Below are positions 61,723-64,000 of a stretch of 64,000 nucleotides of DNA, one piece after another; position 1 is the stretch's first letter, and every line of letters begins with the position of its first letter. Made by a program: the position numbers and the translations under genes. The DNA is from Sphingomonas adhaesiva (GTDB taxonomy: Bacteria > Pseudomonadota > Alphaproteobacteria > Sphingomonadales > Sphingomonadaceae), in assembly GCF_036946125.1 (NCBI RefSeq), contig NZ_JAQIJT010000002.1, positions 2,168,001-2,232,000 on the forward strand, given 5' to 3'. Below the pieces are notes generated by a model. That model saw only the letters and a program-made list of their open reading frames with translations. It did no database searches and was not told the origin of the DNA.

Positions 61723-63273
61723 ATGACGAGCGAGAGCGAGACCCGCGCGAGCGGCTACGCCTGGTACGTGCTGGGGATCCTGTTCCTCGTCTACATCCTC
61801 AACTTCATCGACCGGCAGGTGATCTCGATCCTGGCGGAGGATATCAAGCGCGACCTGGGGCTGAAGGACGAGGATCTCGGCTTCCTCTACGGCACCGCGT
61901 TCGGCGTCTTCTATTCGCTGTTCGGCATCCCGCTGGGGCGGCTGGCGGACAGCTGGAACCGCGTGCGGCTGATGACGGTCGGGCTGGGGCTGTGGTCGAC
62001 GATGACCGCGCTGTCGGGCCTGTCGTCGACCGGCGCGCACCTCGCCGCCGCGCGGATCGGCGTGGGCGTGGGCGAGGCGACCGCGTCGCCCTCCGCCTAT
62101 TCGCTGATCTCCGACTATTTCCCGAAGAAGCTGCGCGCCACCGCGCTGTCGATCTATTCCGCCGGGCTCTATGTCGGTGGGGGCTGCTCGCTCTTCATCG
62201 GCGGGCTGATCGTGCAGTCGTGGAACCGTGCCTATCCGCAGGGCGGCCCGTTCGGGCTGGCCGGGTGGCAGGCCGCGTTCCTCGCGGTCGGGATCCCCGG
62301 GCTCGTCCTGGCGCTGGTCGTCGCGACCCTGCGCGAGCCGATCCGCGGCGCGGTCGAGGGGCTGCCCGAACCGGAGAAGCACCCCGCCCCCTTCCGTGCC
62401 TTCCTCGACGAGCTGATGACGATCCTGCCGCCGTTCACGCTGATCGGCGCGGCGCGGCTGGGGATGCGCGCGCTGCTCGTCAATCTGGCCGGGCTGGCGG
62501 TGACGGTGGCGCTGGTCGCGCTGCTGCTGGCGCTCGGCGAGCCGCTGCCGCAATGGCTGGCGATCGGGATCGGCGTCTATGCCGTCTTCTCCTGGGCGTG
62601 CGCGCTGCGCCACCGCGACCTGCCGACCTTCCGGCTGATCGTGGGCACGCCGGCGTTCCTGTGCACCGTGGTCGCCTACGGCCTCAACGCCTTCCTGAGC
62701 TATGCCGCCGGCTTCTGGGCGGCGCCGTATGCGATGCGCGATCTGGGCGTGTCCGCAGCGGAGGCCGGGCTGATCCTGGGGGGACAGGGCGCGGTATCGG
62801 GCTTCCTGGGGGTGACGGTGGGCGGACTGATCGCCGACCGCCTGCGCCGCCGCAACCCCGCGGGGCGCCTGATCCTGGTGCTGCTCGGCGCGACGCTGCC
62901 GGTGCCGTTCATGGCGGCGGCCTTCACCACCTCGACCCCGATCGTGCTCTATGTCTGCCTGTTCGGCGCGCAATTCTTCGCCAGCTGGGGGCTGGGCGGG
63001 GCCGCGGCGACGACGCAGGACCTCGTCCTGCCGCGGATGCGCGGCACCGCGACCGCCACCTTCTTCATCGGCACGACGCTGCTCGGGCTGGCGCTGGGGC
63101 CGTATCTGGCGGGCCGCGTCTCGACGCTGACGGGCAGCCTGTCGACGGGGATGCTGTCGCTGCTGCTGACGGTGCCGGTCACGGTCGCCGCCGGCATCGG
63201 CGCCTATCGCCTGGTCCCCGCCGCCGAACGCACCCGCGAGGACCGCGCACGGGCGGCGGGGGAGGTCATCTGA
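61723..63273 (+). CDS. Spinster-type MFS transporter
   Basis: Major facilitator protein of 516 residues with about 12 helices. LGILFLVYILNFIDRQVISI and GTAFGVFYSLFGIPLGRLAD with VGVGEATASPSAYSLISDYFP match the spinster/hexuronate-like branch. A cytoplasmic linker of roughly 50 residues sits in the middle. ATG 61723 follows GGAGAGG; ATG 61711 would add four residues. Substrate not known. Confidence 0.88.
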   Translation: MTSESETRASGYAWYVLGILFLVYILNFIDRQVISILAEDIKRDLGLKDEDLGFLYGTAFGVFYSLFGIPLGRLADSWNRVRLMTVGLGLWSTMTALSGLSSTGAHLAAARIGVGVGEATASPSAYSLISDYFPKKLRATALSIYSAGLYVGGGCSLFIGGLIVQSWNRAYPQGGPFGLAGWQAAFLAVGIPGLVLALVVATLREPIRGAVEGLPEPEKHPAPFRAFLDELMTILPPFTLIGAARLGMRALLVNLAGLAVTVALVALLLALGEPLPQWLAIGIGVYAVFSWACALRHRDLPTFRLIVGTPAFLCTVVAYGLNAFLSYAAGFWAAPYAMRDLGVSAAEAGLILGGQGAVSGFLGVTVGGLIADRLRRRNPAGRLILVLLGATLPVPFMAAAFTTSTPIVLYVCLFGAQFFASWGLGGAAATTQDLVLPRMRGTATATFFIGTTLLGLALGPYLAGRVSTLTGSLSTGMLSLLLTVPVTVAAGIGAYRLVPAAERTREDRARAAGEVI

Positions 63274-63282
63274 CGGTAAGAA

Positions 63283-63306
63283 GCCCCTCCCCCTGAAGGG
63301 AGGGGC
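63283..63306. terminator. Hairpin between convergent MFS and sodC genes
   Basis: GCCCCTCCC (63283-63291) and its complement (63298-63306) form a 9-bp stem 10 bp after the MFS stop. The core is shared with the hairpin after putA at 35178. There is no strong T run. Confidence 0.55.
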
Positions 63307-63316
63307 GTTCGACACA

Positions 63317-63856
63317 TCACCCCGCGGTGAATACGCCGCAGGCGATCCGCCCGCCGGAATTGCCGCTGGGATCGGTCTTCAGGTCATCGGCCTGCGCATG
63401 GACGACCATCGCCGCGCCGTCCGCGTCCATCAGCGCGGCCATCGTCGCGCCGGGGATCGTCGCCGCGATCGTGCCGCGGCCGTCGTTGCCGATCACCAGG
63501 TTGGGCAGGTCGCCCTGGTGGGGGCCCTGCGGGTTCATCGTCCCGTGCTTCATCGCGGTGGGGTTCCAGTGGCTGCCCGCGCTCGCGAAGTCGGGCGCAT
63601 CGCAGCGGCCGACCATGTGGACGTGCGCGCCGTGCGTCCCCGGCGGCATCCCCATCGCATCGATCGTGAAGCGCACCCCGCCCGCCACCTCGGTCGCGGT
63701 GGCGCGGCCGACCGCGGCGCCGGTCGCGGTCATCAGATTGGCCGTCGCGCTCGGCGCGCCCGCGACCGGCGCCCCGGTCGCCATCTTGCCCTCGTCGTTG
63801 CAGGCCCCCAGCGACAGCGCCGCCGCGCCGATCCCCGCCAACATCACCAGCCGCAT
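63317..63856 (-). CDS. sodC: Cu/Zn superoxide dismutase, lipoprotein form
   Basis: Superoxide dismutase of 179 residues destroying superoxide outside the cytoplasm. The lipobox LSLGAC suggests a lipid anchor. Metal ligands are seen in HVHMVGRCDAPDF, the SHWNP segment, HQGDLPNL and VVHAQADD, and disulphide cysteines are in GRC and RIACG. ATG 63856 starts the signal. The Cu and Zn ligand set looks complete. Confidence 0.9.
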   Translation of the reverse strand: MRLVMLAGIGAAALSLGACNDEGKMATGAPVAGAPSATANLMTATGAAVGRATATEVAGGVRFTIDAMGMPPGTHGAHVHMVGRCDAPDFASAGSHWNPTAMKHGTMNPQGPHQGDLPNLVIGNDGRGTIAATIPGATMAALMDADGAAMVVHAQADDLKTDPSGNSGGRIACGVFTAG

Positions 63857-63914
63857 CGCTCGTCTCCCTGTTGCATCGCCCGGGCCAACCATCAGGCGGA
63901 GCCCGCGGTTCCTC

Positions 63915-64000
63915 TCAGCCAGCGCCCGTCCCCGCCGGCTTCGCCATCATCAGCGCCGCGCGCAGCGTCCGGCACACCGTCTCGCCACGCTGGTTCAGCC
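63915..64000 (-). CDS. C-terminal end of a probable MaoC-family dehydratase, cut by window edge
   Basis: Only the last 27 codons are visible on the minus strand, stop at 63915-63917. The peptide LNQRGETVCRTLRAALMMAKP resembles the C-terminal strand of MaoC hot-dog dehydratases (NQRGE-x-V). The fragment is too short for certainty. The gene continues past base 64000. Confidence 0.5.
   Translation of the reverse strand, partial: LNQRGETVCRTLRAALMMAKPAGTGAG

Overview
The window is GC-rich bacterial chromosome from an alphaproteobacterium, most likely a sphingomonad (Sphingomonas or close relative). The evidence is three TonB-dependent receptors with the 'DIxVTG' plug start, a receptor-linked flavin 'tryptophan' halogenase, a DUF6356 protein, several S10 peptidases, and abundant extragenic palindromes of the GTCACCCCGG and GTCATCCCCGC types. 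Genes are tightly packed, with GTG and overlapping starts. I saw no tRNA, rRNA, CRISPR array, transposase or phage gene, so this reads as core-like chromosome with catabolic gene groups.

Region 1 (1-11 kb) is a sugar-scavenging locus: an edge-truncated FucP/GluP-type sugar transporter, a ROK fructokinase, a ROK repressor, a secreted GH3 beta-glucosidase/glucan hydrolase, a flavin halogenase and a large TonB-dependent receptor. Region 2 (11-21.6 kb) looks like a peptide/amino-acid locus: an Lrp-type regulator, a small DUF6356 membrane protein, then a receptor, an HExxH metallopeptidase with a C-terminal PDZ-like part, a secreted amidohydrolase and an APC permease in overlapping series, followed by an aminotransferase. 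Region 3 (21.6-24.4 kb) is cobT-cobC-cobS-cobU, the lower-ligand assembly arm of cobalamin synthesis and salvage.

Region 4 (24.4-29.1 kb) holds three diverged S10 serine carboxypeptidase paralogues. Region 5 (29.2-39.3 kb) has an NRDE protein and an esterase, a divergent Lrp/putA pair for proline catabolism, a CoA-transferase with a TetR regulator, and a membrane GGDEF-EAL protein. Region 6 (39.3-48.7 kb) has a third receptor with an MFS sugar porter, a PPOX flavoprotein whose ribosome-binding site lies in a 16-bp stem, a BaiN-type flavoprotein, a ModE-like regulator, a DUF2971 protein and a Baeyer-Villiger-type monooxygenase.

Region 7 (49-64 kb) is mostly housekeeping and envelope genes: hisE, a HIT protein, an APC permease, mscL, lemA with two TPM-domain genes and a Nudix gene, a second Nudix gene, an extensin-family protein, a transglutaminase-like protein, a Bax-inhibitor-1 protein, thpR, unknown envelope proteins, a spinster-type MFS, sodC and the tail of a probable MaoC dehydratase.

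Gaps between genes are filled mainly by palindromic repeats. The most striking are three copies of a composite in which one inverted-repeat unit sits inside another.
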